In this document: positions 45,109 to 52,600 of the stretch, piece by piece
Layout of the letters: each line of letters opens with the position of its first letter
Position numbering within the stretch: the first letter of the stretch is position 1
Origin: Hyphomicrobiales bacterium
GTDB lineage: Bacteria; Pseudomonadota; Alphaproteobacteria; Rhizobiales; Rhizobiaceae
Assembly (NCBI GenBank): GCA_900466005.1
Contig: UEGQ01000004.1
Coordinates: 310,001-374,000 of the forward strand
Direction of reading: 5' to 3'
Length of the DNA stretch: 64,000 nt
Translations under genes and position numbers: made by a program
Notes under the pieces: generated by a model
Database searches by the model: none
The model's input: the letters and a program-made list of their open reading frames with translations, nothing else
What the model was told of the DNA's origin: nothing

Positions 45109-45552
45109 ATGAAATATCACGCCCTTGCAGCCGCCCTGTTTTGTGCCGGTCTCGGCGGCGGCATCGCGTTTGCCGACGACGACTGCGACGTGCCCATGGC
45201 CGACTGGCAGCCGCGAAACGTCATCCAGAAGATGGCGGAGGAGCGCGACTGGACCGTCCGCAAGATCCGCACCGACGACGGTTGCTACCAGATCTTCGCA
45301 ACCGACGCCTCCGGCCGGCAGATCGAGGTGAAGGTCAATCCTTCGACGCTGGAGATCGTGGAAATGGAGAACGAGAGTTTCCGCGACCACGAGCGTGAGC
45401 GTCATGACGGCGATCACGAAGAAGAGGACGACGATCACGACAACCGGCGCGGAACGACCGCCGGTGAAATCGCTCCGACCCCGATCAAGGCAACGCCCCC
45501 GGCAAACGGCCTCTTCAGGACCGGGGCAAGGCCGAAAGTGATCATCCAGTAA
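45109..45552 (+). CDS. Exported PepSY-domain protein with His/Asp-rich tail
   Basis: 147 residues from ATG 45109 (AGAGGA upstream). Signal peptide about 1-20 (ending GIAFA). A PepSY domain follows (ADWQPRNVIQKMAEERDWTVRKI to VNPSTLEIVEME). After it comes a charged stretch very rich in Asp, Glu and His (RERHDGDHEEEDDDHDNR), unusual for PepSY proteins and suggestive of divalent-cation binding. Two Cys (DDDCDVP and DDGCYQ) could form a disulfide. First gene behind the divergent regulator boxes. Confidence 0.85.
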   Translation: MKYHALAAALFCAGLGGGIAFADDDCDVPMADWQPRNVIQKMAEERDWTVRKIRTDDGCYQIFATDASGRQIEVKVNPSTLEIVEMENESFRDHERERHDGDHEEEDDDHDNRRGTTAGEIAPTPIKATPPANGLFRTGARPKVIIQ

Positions 45553-45584
45553 CGAGCCGCCCCCTTTTCCACCTCTTCGGCCGA

Positions 45585-45604
45585 CGGACCACCTCGGTGG
45601 TCCG
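45585..45604 (+). repeat. Palindromic stem-loop between PepSY and DUF2271 genes
   Basis: CGGACCACC (45585-45593) and GGTGGTCCG (45596-45604) form a near-continuous palindrome. No T-run. May partly separate expression of the PepSY gene from the genes behind. Confidence 0.55.
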
Positions 45605-45676
45605 CGGAACGGGCATCCCCTGCCCGCGGCCGGCACACGCCATCACCGCTTCACGACCCATCACTGGAGACAAGAC

Positions 45677-46147
45677 ATGAACAAGATTGCATCCGCGCTT
45701 GCCCTCGCCGCCGTCGTCGCGGCGCCCGCCGTGGCGGAGGCCCGGCAGGTTACCTTCAAGACCGTGCTCGACAACTACGGCGGCGACGGCGCTTACGTCG
45801 TCATCTACGTCACCGATGCCTCCGGGCAATATGCCGGCACGCTGTGGATGGCCGGCGGCAAATCGAAATACTACCGCCATCTCACCGACTGGCGTCGGCT
45901 GAGCGGCGGCAACCGCTCCGAGATCGACGGCATCACCGGTGCCAGCGTCGGCAGCGGGCAGACGCTCGGGATCACGATCGACCTCGCCGACACGCTGATC
46001 GACGCCGGCTACGAGATCCACATCGATACCGCCGTCGAAGACATGCGCGAGAACCCCTCCGACGTGACCGTGCCGCTGACCTCTGCCGGGGCCGGCAAGC
46101 CCGTCAAGGGCCGCGGCTACGTGAAAGCCTTCTCCTACGACATGTAA
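45677..46147 (+). CDS. DUF2271 periplasmic flavoprotein, ApbE target
   Basis: 156 residues, signal peptide about 1-22 (AAPAVAEA), then a beta-rich DUF2271 domain (VTFKTVLDNYGGDGAYVVIYV and WRRLSGGNRSEIDGITGAS). The DGITGAS sequence with S90 matches the D-x-x-(S/T)GA(S/T) site where ApbE attaches FMN covalently. DUF2271 proteins have been recognised as flavinylated extracytoplasmic electron carriers that accompany PepSY proteins. An ApbE gene closes this operon. Expected role: periplasmic single-flavin carrier receiving electrons from the PepSY flavoreductase. Confidence 0.85.
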   Translation: MNKIASALALAAVVAAPAVAEARQVTFKTVLDNYGGDGAYVVIYVTDASGQYAGTLWMAGGKSKYYRHLTDWRRLSGGNRSEIDGITGASVGSGQTLGITIDLADTLIDAGYEIHIDTAVEDMRENPSDVTVPLTSAGAGKPVKGRGYVKAFSYDM

Positions 46148-46166
46148 CAGACCGGAAAGTCTCGCA

Positions 46167-48383
46167 ATGCTCCGCCACCTCCATTCCATCCCCGGCCTGA
46201 TCGTCGCCCTCGTCGTCACCGTCATCGCCGCGACGGGCGCAATGCTGGCCGTCCTTCCCGCATGGGAGCATGCCCGCTCGGCCGGATCCCAGGCCGGGGT
46301 CAGCGTCGCCGACCTGGCCCAGGCGGTGGCGGACAAATATCCGGGCGTCGAGCGCATCGAGCGCAAGCCCTCCGGCGCCGTCGTGGTCTACTATTTCGAA
46401 GGCGACGTTCCGGGTGCCGATGTCGTCGATCCCGGGACGGGCGACAAGATCGAGCCTTACGCCCCGTCGGACTTCCTCCGGACCGTGACCCAGTTGCACC
46501 GGAGCTTCTTCGCGGGCAATGCTGGCCGCGTGACCGCCGGCGTCGGTGCCGCGGCGATGCTCCTGCTCGGCGTCACCGGCATCATGCTTCTTGCGAGCCG
46601 GCTCGGCGGCTGGCGCAAGCTCTTCTCGCCGATCCGCGGCGACGGCATCAAGCGCTGGCACGCCGAACTCGGGCGCCTCGCCCTCCCCGGCCTCACCGTT
46701 TCCGCCCTCACCGGCCTCTACATGTCGCTCGCGACCTTCGGCATGATCTCCGACGGCTCGGACGCGGAACCCGACTTTCCCGACGCCGTCGCCGGCTCGG
46801 AAGCCATGGCGATCAGCGACATCGCTCCGTTCAGGGCGACGAGCATCGACAATCTCCGGGAGCTGCGTTTTCCCTATCAGGGCGACCTGAACGACGCCTT
46901 CACGCTGACGACGGTCGACGGCATGGGCTATGTCGACCAGGCGACCGGCGAACTTCTGAACTACATGCCGAACGGCATGGTGAAGAGTGTCTACGAGACC
47001 ATCTTCATGCTGCACACGGGCCAGGGCCTGTGGTGGTTCGCCCTGCTCCTCGGCCCCTCGGCGCTCGCCGTTCCCTTCTTTGCCGCAACCGGCGTCCTGA
47101 TCTGGTGGCGGCGGCGTGCCGCGACCCCGAAGATCGCCGACAATCACGGCGCCCAGTCCGCCGACACGGTGATCCTGGTCGGCAGCGAGGGCAACACGAC
47201 CTGGGGTTTCGCCAAGACCCTGCACGAGGCGCTCACCGCCGCCGGTCACAAGGTCCACACCGGCGCCATGAACGATCTCGCCAGGTCCTACAAGCATGCC
47301 GAACGGATGTTCGTGCTGGCCGCCACCTATGGCGACGGCGCCGCTCCCGCCTCGGCCCGCCAGTTCCTCGACAAGCTCGAGGCTATCACGGCGGCTCCGG
47401 AGTTTCCGGTCGCCGTCCTCGGCTTCGGCGACCGCCAGTTCCCCCGTTTCTGCGGCTTCGCCCGCGACGTCGAGGAAGCGCTCGTCGCCAAAGGCTGGCG
47501 TCAGCTCGCGCCGATCGCCACGGTCGACCGCCAGTCGGCGCAGGAATTCGCCCGTTGGGGCGAGGAAATCGGCCAGCGCATCGGCACGCCGCTTTCGCTC
47601 GTCCACGTCGCCGCCCGCCCGAAGACGGCGCGCATGGTCCTCGTCGAGCGCGTCGACTACGGCACCGAAGTGCAGGCTCCGACCTCGGTGCTGCGCTTCG
47701 CCGCGACCGAAGGAGAGAAAAAGGGCCTTCTCGCCCGCCTCTTCCGCCGGTCTCTGCCGCGCTTTCATGCCGGCGACCTGGTCGGCATCCTGCCGCCCGG
47801 AAGCGACCTTCCGCGCTTCTATTCGCTCGCCAGTTCCTCGCGGGACGGCGTTCTGGAAATCTGCGTGCGCAAGCAGCCCGGCGGCCTCTGCTCCGGCTAC
47901 CTCCACGGCCTGCGGCCCGGCGACGCGATCGAGGCCTTCGTCAAGCCGAACCCCGCCTTCCGTCCGCGCCGCGGCAAGGAACCGTTGATCCTGATCGGTG
48001 CCGGCACGGGCATCGGCCCGCTCACCGGCTTCATTCGCGACAACAGCGGCCGGCGTCCGATCCACCTCTACTTCGGCGGACGCAGCCCGAATTCCGATTT
48101 CCTCTACCGCGAGGATCTGCGGACGTGGCTCACCGACCGCCGCCTCTCCGGCGTGCGGACCGCCTTCTCCCGCAGCGAAGAACGCGCCTATGTCCAGCAC
48201 AAGCTCGCGGCCGATGCCGACGTGCTGTGCCACATGATCTCCCGCGGCGCGCAGGTCATGGTCTGCGGTGGCCGCGACATGGCCCAGGGCGTCGTGGCGG
48301 CACTGGAAAAAGTTCTCCACCCCCTCGGCCTCGACGTCGGAACCCTCAAGGAGCAAGGCCTCTATGTCGAAGACGTCTACTGA
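46167..48383 (+). CDS. PepSY transmembrane flavoreductase (PepSY-TM + flavodoxin + FNR fusion)
   Basis: 738 residues. N-terminal PepSY-TM part with helices at about 8-29, 113-135, 170-190 and 285-308. Then a flavodoxin-like domain (VILVGSEGNTTWGFAKTLHE, AATYGDGAAPASARQF). Then a sulfite-reductase/FNR-type domain with FAD motif RFYSLASSS, a C-terminal-side GAGTGIGPLTGF for NADPH and VMVCGGRDMAQGV. This layout moves electrons from cytosolic NADPH through FAD and FMN across the membrane to a periplasmic acceptor, here probably the DUF2271 carrier. Overlaps apbE by 20 nt. Confidence 0.9.
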   Translation: MLRHLHSIPGLIVALVVTVIAATGAMLAVLPAWEHARSAGSQAGVSVADLAQAVADKYPGVERIERKPSGAVVVYYFEGDVPGADVVDPGTGDKIEPYAPSDFLRTVTQLHRSFFAGNAGRVTAGVGAAAMLLLGVTGIMLLASRLGGWRKLFSPIRGDGIKRWHAELGRLALPGLTVSALTGLYMSLATFGMISDGSDAEPDFPDAVAGSEAMAISDIAPFRATSIDNLRELRFPYQGDLNDAFTLTTVDGMGYVDQATGELLNYMPNGMVKSVYETIFMLHTGQGLWWFALLLGPSALAVPFFAATGVLIWWRRRAATPKIADNHGAQSADTVILVGSEGNTTWGFAKTLHEALTAAGHKVHTGAMNDLARSYKHAERMFVLAATYGDGAAPASARQFLDKLEAITAAPEFPVAVLGFGDRQFPRFCGFARDVEEALVAKGWRQLAPIATVDRQSAQEFARWGEEIGQRIGTPLSLVHVAARPKTARMVLVERVDYGTEVQAPTSVLRFAATEGEKKGLLARLFRRSLPRFHAGDLVGILPPGSDLPRFYSLASSSRDGVLEICVRKQPGGLCSGYLHGLRPGDAIEAFVKPNPAFRPRRGKEPLILIGAGTGIGPLTGFIRDNSGRRPIHLYFGGRSPNSDFLYREDLRTWLTDRRLSGVRTAFSRSEERAYVQHKLAADADVLCHMISRGAQVMVCGGRDMAQGVVAALEKVLHPLGLDVGTLKEQGLYVEDVY

Positions 48384-49332
48384 CGCCGTCGCGGCGAACA
48401 CCCCCCGCCGCCACGTGCTGAACGGCGCGACGATGGGCACACGGTATTCGGCGATCTTCTACGGTCCGGACCGTTTCGATCCCGCCCTGCCCGCGGCGCT
48501 GTTTGCGGCCGTCGATACTGTCGACCGGCAGATGTCGAACTGGAAACCGCAGTCCGACCTCTCCCGCCTCAACCGCGCACCGGTCGGCGAATGGGTCGAG
48601 GTGCCACAGGAAATGTTCGAGGTCCTGAAGACGGCGCTGCATGTCGGCAAGCTCTCCGGTGGCGCCTTCGACGTCGGCGTCGGCGATGCCGTCAACGCCT
48701 GGGGTTTCGGCCCCCGCGGACGGCAGGCGACCGATGCGGCCTCGGCACCGCCCCCCGGCGGGCGGTCGGATACCGGCGAGATGCTGGAACTCGATGTTGC
48801 CGGCTCGCGCGTTCGCAAGCACGCGCCGCTCACGCTCGATCTCTGCGGCATCGCCAAGGGCTTCGGCGTCGACGAGATGGCGCGCTGTCTCGAGCGCTTC
48901 GGCATCACCTCCTACCTCGTCGGCATCGACGGCGAGATGCGGGCGCGTGGCGAAAAGCCGGGTCGCGAACCCTGGGCGGTCGCCGTCGAACGACCGGACC
49001 GGGAGCACCGCGACGTTCTCGGCGTCATGACGCTGGAGGACGGCGCGATTGCAACCTCCGGGGATTACCGGCACTTCGCCGAGGTGAACGGCGAGATGGT
49101 CTCGCACACCATCGATCCGTCGGAAGGCCGGCCGGTGAAGAACCCGGTCGCCTCCGTCACCGTGCTTGCCAGCACCTGCATGGAGGCCGACGCACTCGCA
49201 ACCGCGCTGATGGTGCTCGGCGAGAAGAAGGGTGTGGCCTTCGCGCTTTCGCGTCAGCTCGACGCCCTCTTCGTCCTGCGGAAGGATGGCAAGCTCTCCG
49301 AGATCGGCCTCGGCCGCTTCGGCGGCGCCTGA
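48364..49332 (+). CDS. apbE: FAD:protein FMN transferase ApbE
   Basis: 322 residues from ATG 48364, inside the 3' end of the flavoreductase gene with AAGGAG upstream. Family motifs: NGATMGTRYSAIFYG, GAFDVGVGDAVNAWGFG, LDLCGIAKGFGVDEM, GDYRHFAEVNG with HTIDPSEGRPVKN, and the metal-linked MEADALATALMVLG. No clear signal peptide or lipobox, so it may lack the usual export signal, or act in the cytoplasm before Tat/Sec export of its target. It should flavinylate S90 of the DUF2271 protein. Confidence 0.92.
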   Translation: MSKTSTDAVAANTPRRHVLNGATMGTRYSAIFYGPDRFDPALPAALFAAVDTVDRQMSNWKPQSDLSRLNRAPVGEWVEVPQEMFEVLKTALHVGKLSGGAFDVGVGDAVNAWGFGPRGRQATDAASAPPPGGRSDTGEMLELDVAGSRVRKHAPLTLDLCGIAKGFGVDEMARCLERFGITSYLVGIDGEMRARGEKPGREPWAVAVERPDREHRDVLGVMTLEDGAIATSGDYRHFAEVNGEMVSHTIDPSEGRPVKNPVASVTVLASTCMEADALATALMVLGEKKGVAFALSRQLDALFVLRKDGKLSEIGLGRFGGA

Positions 49333-49351
49333 GGAACGGAGACCTCCGCCT

Positions 49352-49819
49352 TCACCCCCGCGTCTCGTAGGTGCCCATCACGCTCGCCTCGGCGAGCGCG
49401 TGCTTCTTCGCCTCCCGCCAGAGCTCGCCGACCTTCACGGTGCTCATCGGCGACAGCGTCGGCACGTCGAGCGCCGCAAGCCGGAAGAAATAGCGATGAA
49501 CGCCGTGGCCGGCCGGTGGTTGCGGTCCGTCATAGCGAGCATGGCCGAAGTCGTTTGCAACGAAGCGCGGCCTGCCGCCCGGCGCGGTATCGGCGCTTTC
49601 CTGCAGGGAAACCCAGTCAGCCGGAATGTTGAACATGCCGAGGTGGTGGAAGGTGCCGCTCGGGGCATCGGGGTCCTCGATGATCAGCACGAAGCTGCGG
49701 GTTCCTTCCGGCACCCCGCTCCATTTCAGTGGCGGCATGATGTTCTCGCCGCGACGGGCGTGTTTGTCGGGGATTTGCTCGCCCTCGGCGAAGGCGGGGC
49801 TGATCAGGGTGAGAGGCAT
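49352..49819 (-). CDS. YbhB/YbcL (Raf-kinase-inhibitor-like) family protein
   Basis: 155 residues from ATG 49819 (GGAGTG upstream). PEBP fold: SPAFAEGEQIPDKHARRGEN, SFVLIIEDPDAPSGTFHHLG with the conserved DPDAP, and GHGVHRYFFRLAALD. Function of bacterial members is unclear. Convergent with apbE, which ends 19 bp away. Confidence 0.9.
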   Translation of the reverse strand: MPLTLISPAFAEGEQIPDKHARRGENIMPPLKWSGVPEGTRSFVLIIEDPDAPSGTFHHLGMFNIPADWVSLQESADTAPGGRPRFVANDFGHARYDGPQPPAGHGVHRYFFRLAALDVPTLSPMSTVKVGELWREAKKHALAEASVMGTYETRG

Positions 49820-49951
49820 GTAAACACTCCTTGTCATCCGTTTGCAGGGTTCCGCCGGTCCGCCAGACACCGCGGAGCCGCCGGTGCTCACCGGGCAGAA
49901 CAATGTGCCGCCCGGCCATGTTCCGGTGTTCGAGCCCGAGCTTCGGCCTCA

Positions 49952-50236
49952 TCAGCCGCCGCGCCCGATCTCGCGGGCGAGATCATGAAAACTCGGGACT
50001 TCGCCGCGCGCCGCACACTTGCTCGCGAGAAGAAGAAAATGGATCGGAAAGGCGATCGCCTTGCGGCGGGATTCGGTATCTCCGTCGATATGGCTCTCGG
50101 CGACGGCGGTCCGTTCCGCCTTGGACAGGGCGTCGTGCAATTCCTCGCGTTCAACCAGGCCCTTTTCGACCAGCAGATCGCAAAGAGCCGACAAGGCGAG
50201 ATAGAGGCCTTCGAGTTGCGGATTGGCGGTGTTCAT
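49952..50236 (-). CDS. Hypothetical protein, all-helical
   Basis: 94 residues, with AAGGGGAAAC before ATG 50236. Largely helical (LEGLYLALSALCDLLVEKGLVEREELHDAL) with a hydrophobic segment AFPIHFLLLASKC. No family recognised. Divergent from the DUF4142 gene. Codon use is like its neighbours. Confidence 0.65.
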   Translation of the reverse strand: MNTANPQLEGLYLALSALCDLLVEKGLVEREELHDALSKAERTAVAESHIDGDTESRRKAIAFPIHFLLLASKCAARGEVPSFHDLAREIGRGG

Positions 50237-50352
50237 CCTGTTTCCCCTTCAGTCTTGGCGACGGATGGCAGCGGTCACGTCGGCGTTCAAAGACAAAACG
50301 ACAAATGCGGGTCCGATCCTTCCGGTTCCCCGAGTGGCGTCAAGCCGGCTGC

Positions 50353-50377
50353 GGAACAATGATCCGCACCGTCCGTT
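50353..50377 (+). promoter_or_regulatory. EcfG-type stress promoter ahead of DUF4142 gene
   Basis: GGAAC (50353-50357), 17 nt, GTT (50375-50377), the alphaproteobacterial general-stress consensus. It is 26 bp from the start codon, giving a short leader with GGAAGGAG as ribosome site. Confidence 0.65.
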
Positions 50378-50402
50378 CGGTCCGCGGAAGGAGAAGCATA
50401 TC

Positions 50403-50900
50403 ATGAAAACACCGACACTGATCTTCGCACTGCTTCTGTCTGGCAGCGCGGCGCTGGCCCAGGACAATGCCGGCCAGCAGACGGCCGAGGCTTTCGTGGC
50501 GAAGGCCGCCACCGCAAACCTCTTCGAGGTCGAGGCCGGCAAGCTGGCGCTTCAACGCGGCAAGGACCCGAAGGCGCAGGAATTCGCCCAGCAGATGGTC
50601 ACCGATCATCAGGCAGCGGGATCGAAGATGCAGGAGGTCGCAGCCGCCGACGGCATCACGCTCCCGCAGGAGCTCGACGACCAACACAAGAAGAAGCTCG
50701 AAGCGCTGAAGACGGCGTCCGAAGCCGACTTCGACCAAGCCTATCTGTCGACGCAGTTGATCGGTCACCAGCAGACGGTGGCCCTCTTCGACGATTATGC
50801 CAAGCACGGCCCGGAAGGCGAGGTCCGCGACACCGCGAAGGCGCTGCTCCCGACCTTGCGCATGCACCTCTCGCACATCGAGCAACTGACGGACGAGTGA
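50403..50900 (+). CDS. DUF4142 exported protein
   Basis: 165 residues. Signal peptide about 1-19 (SGSAALAQ), then the DUF4142 four-helix ferritin-like domain (AFVAKAATANLFEVEAGKLAL, KAQEFAQQMVTDHQAAGSKM, AYLSTQLIGHQQTVALFDDYA). Members are periplasmic and commonly belong to general stress regulons in rhizobia. The EcfG-type promoter directly upstream supports that. Molecular function unknown. Confidence 0.9.
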   Translation: MKTPTLIFALLLSGSAALAQDNAGQQTAEAFVAKAATANLFEVEAGKLALQRGKDPKAQEFAQQMVTDHQAAGSKMQEVAAADGITLPQELDDQHKKKLEALKTASEADFDQAYLSTQLIGHQQTVALFDDYAKHGPEGEVRDTAKALLPTLRMHLSHIEQLTDE

Positions 50901-51070
50901 CGGCGAAAAAAGGCGGCGACCGGAGGTCGGCTCGCGTCTCGGGGACGGGGCTTCCCCCGAAACGTGAAGCCGCCTCCAGCCGCCGGAAGGAAGCCGGGGT
51001 CGAAGGTGGGGAAGATCCACCGGCTTCCTCTGGCCCGTCTGCTTGGCGTGACGGGGCCAGTTAGAGACGC

Positions 51071-52030
51071 CTAGTTGACCGTCGGCTCACGCACGACGCG
51101 CCAGTTCGGGCGCCCGAGGTCATACGGCCAGGGGTGAACCTCCTTGTCGTTGAAGTAGACGACCGCCTCGAGCTTCGGGAATTCCGGACGCTTTACGGTG
51201 ACGTCCTGCATCCAAGTCTGGAGGTACGCGTTCTCGCCTTCGTAGCCGAGTTCTGCGACCCAGACCGGCTTTCCGTAGGCCTGGACGAGATCGTAGCCCT
51301 GCTGCAGGCGCTGCGTGAAGGACTGCGGAGCGCCGTAGGCGCGTTCGTCATACCCTTCCAGTCCGAAGACGGAGAGCCCGATGTAGTCGGCATAGTCGTC
51401 ACCCGGATAGTAGTCCTTGAGGTTCGGCAAGCCCTTCGGCGACCACATGAGCTTCGCCTGGGGCGCCTCCTTGCGGACGATGTCCATCATCCGGTGATAG
51501 GCGGTCAGATAGGACTGCGGGTCCCATCCGGCCCAGGAGAAGCGACCGGAGGTATCCTCCATTTCCTGACCCCAGCGGACGATCACCGGGCTCTTCATCT
51601 GCCCGATGATCGCGGCGATCGTGCGCATGTTCACGTCATAATCGCCGTTCAACACCTTCATCCGCAGCTGGTTTGAGGTGAGACGCCAGTCGACGTCCCA
51701 CGACCAGGGTTCGATGGTGATCAGCAGGGTCCGGCCTCGCGCCAGGGCATAGCCGTCTGCCGCCTTCAGTGACTCCAGATCGACGTCTTCCCAGGGCAGG
51801 AAGAGACCTTCGATGCCGAGATCCTTCTGTTCGGCAAAGTCGCCGTGGGGATCATAGGCACCGAAGGTCAGCCCGCCGGGATGAACGACCGGCCGCTTGT
51901 CCATGATGGACTGCACGGCGTTGCCCGCCATTCCGCCGGCATTCTGCGCCTGGCTGATCGGAACGGATGCGCCGACCAGCAGCAGCACCATAGCGGTTGC
52001 TGCGAGTGCTTTCTGTTTCAGCGTTTTCAT
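51071..52030 (-). CDS. GH26-like secreted glycosidase of polysaccharide operon
   Basis: 319 residues from ATG 52030, chosen because AAAGGA lies 6 nt upstream (a GTG at 52048 would cover it). Signal peptide about 1-29 (ASVPISQAQ). TIM-barrel of the GH26/beta-mannanase-like group. The acid/base Glu is expected in RWGQEMEDTSGRFSWAG and the nucleophile Glu in VWVAELGYEGEN. Last gene of a minus-strand operon with polysaccharide biosynthesis genes. May trim, release or set the length of the polymer. Confidence 0.8.
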   Translation of the reverse strand: MKTLKQKALAATAMVLLLVGASVPISQAQNAGGMAGNAVQSIMDKRPVVHPGGLTFGAYDPHGDFAEQKDLGIEGLFLPWEDVDLESLKAADGYALARGRTLLITIEPWSWDVDWRLTSNQLRMKVLNGDYDVNMRTIAAIIGQMKSPVIVRWGQEMEDTSGRFSWAGWDPQSYLTAYHRMMDIVRKEAPQAKLMWSPKGLPNLKDYYPGDDYADYIGLSVFGLEGYDERAYGAPQSFTQRLQQGYDLVQAYGKPVWVAELGYEGENAYLQTWMQDVTVKRPEFPKLEAVVYFNDKEVHPWPYDLGRPNWRVVREPTVN

Positions 52031-52048
52031 CGTTTTGTCCTTTCTCAC

Positions 52049-52555
52049 TCATTTGGTCGCGACGAGAGACTTCTTCAGCCGCGCGGCCTTGGCACCGACC
52101 GTGTCCGCTTCGACGAGCTTGTTGATCTCGTCGCTCGCGCGCAGTTTGGCATGGCGGAAGACGTACCAGTGGCCGAACGGATGACGTCGCTGGTAGATGG
52201 TGTTGCCGACCTTGGCGTGGCCGAAGCAGGTGGCGGCGCGCCCGGCGCCGTCGGCTGCGGTCCACTTGGCGAAGATGCAGAGCTTGCCATTGTTATCGAC
52301 GGCCCAGCGACCCTCGCCGAAGGACGGCTTGTTCTTTTCGTTCGTCCAGGCGACGAAACCATGCTTCTTGCCGTTGAAGCGTCCGCCGCCGGTGTTCCAG
52401 ACCCAGGTCTTGTCACCATAGATCTGCGTAAGCTCGCGCGCGGTCACGGGCTCGACATTCATCTTCGGCGCGCGCTCGCCCGCCGACACGGCGAAAGGCG
52501 AGACGAGACCGAGCAACAGGCACGCGACCGTTGCGGTTTTGATGAGTTCTTTCAT
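52049..52555 (-). CDS. DUF995 exported protein
   Basis: 168 residues from ATG 52555 with AAAGGAGGG upstream. Signal peptide about 1-25. Contains TWVWNTGGGRFNGKKHGFVAW and KLCIFAKWTAADG with a conserved Cys pair, matching DUF995 proteins that accompany exopolysaccharide and cell-surface genes in rhizobia. Function unknown. Eighteen bases precede the GH26-like gene. Confidence 0.78.
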   Translation of the reverse strand: MKELIKTATVACLLLGLVSPFAVSAGERAPKMNVEPVTARELTQIYGDKTWVWNTGGGRFNGKKHGFVAWTNEKNKPSFGEGRWAVDNNGKLCIFAKWTAADGAGRAATCFGHAKVGNTIYQRRHPFGHWYVFRHAKLRASDEINKLVEADTVGAKAARLKKSLVATK

Positions 52556-52600
52556 TGCACCCTCCTTTGAACACGACACACGGAGCGGCATTGCCCGGTG

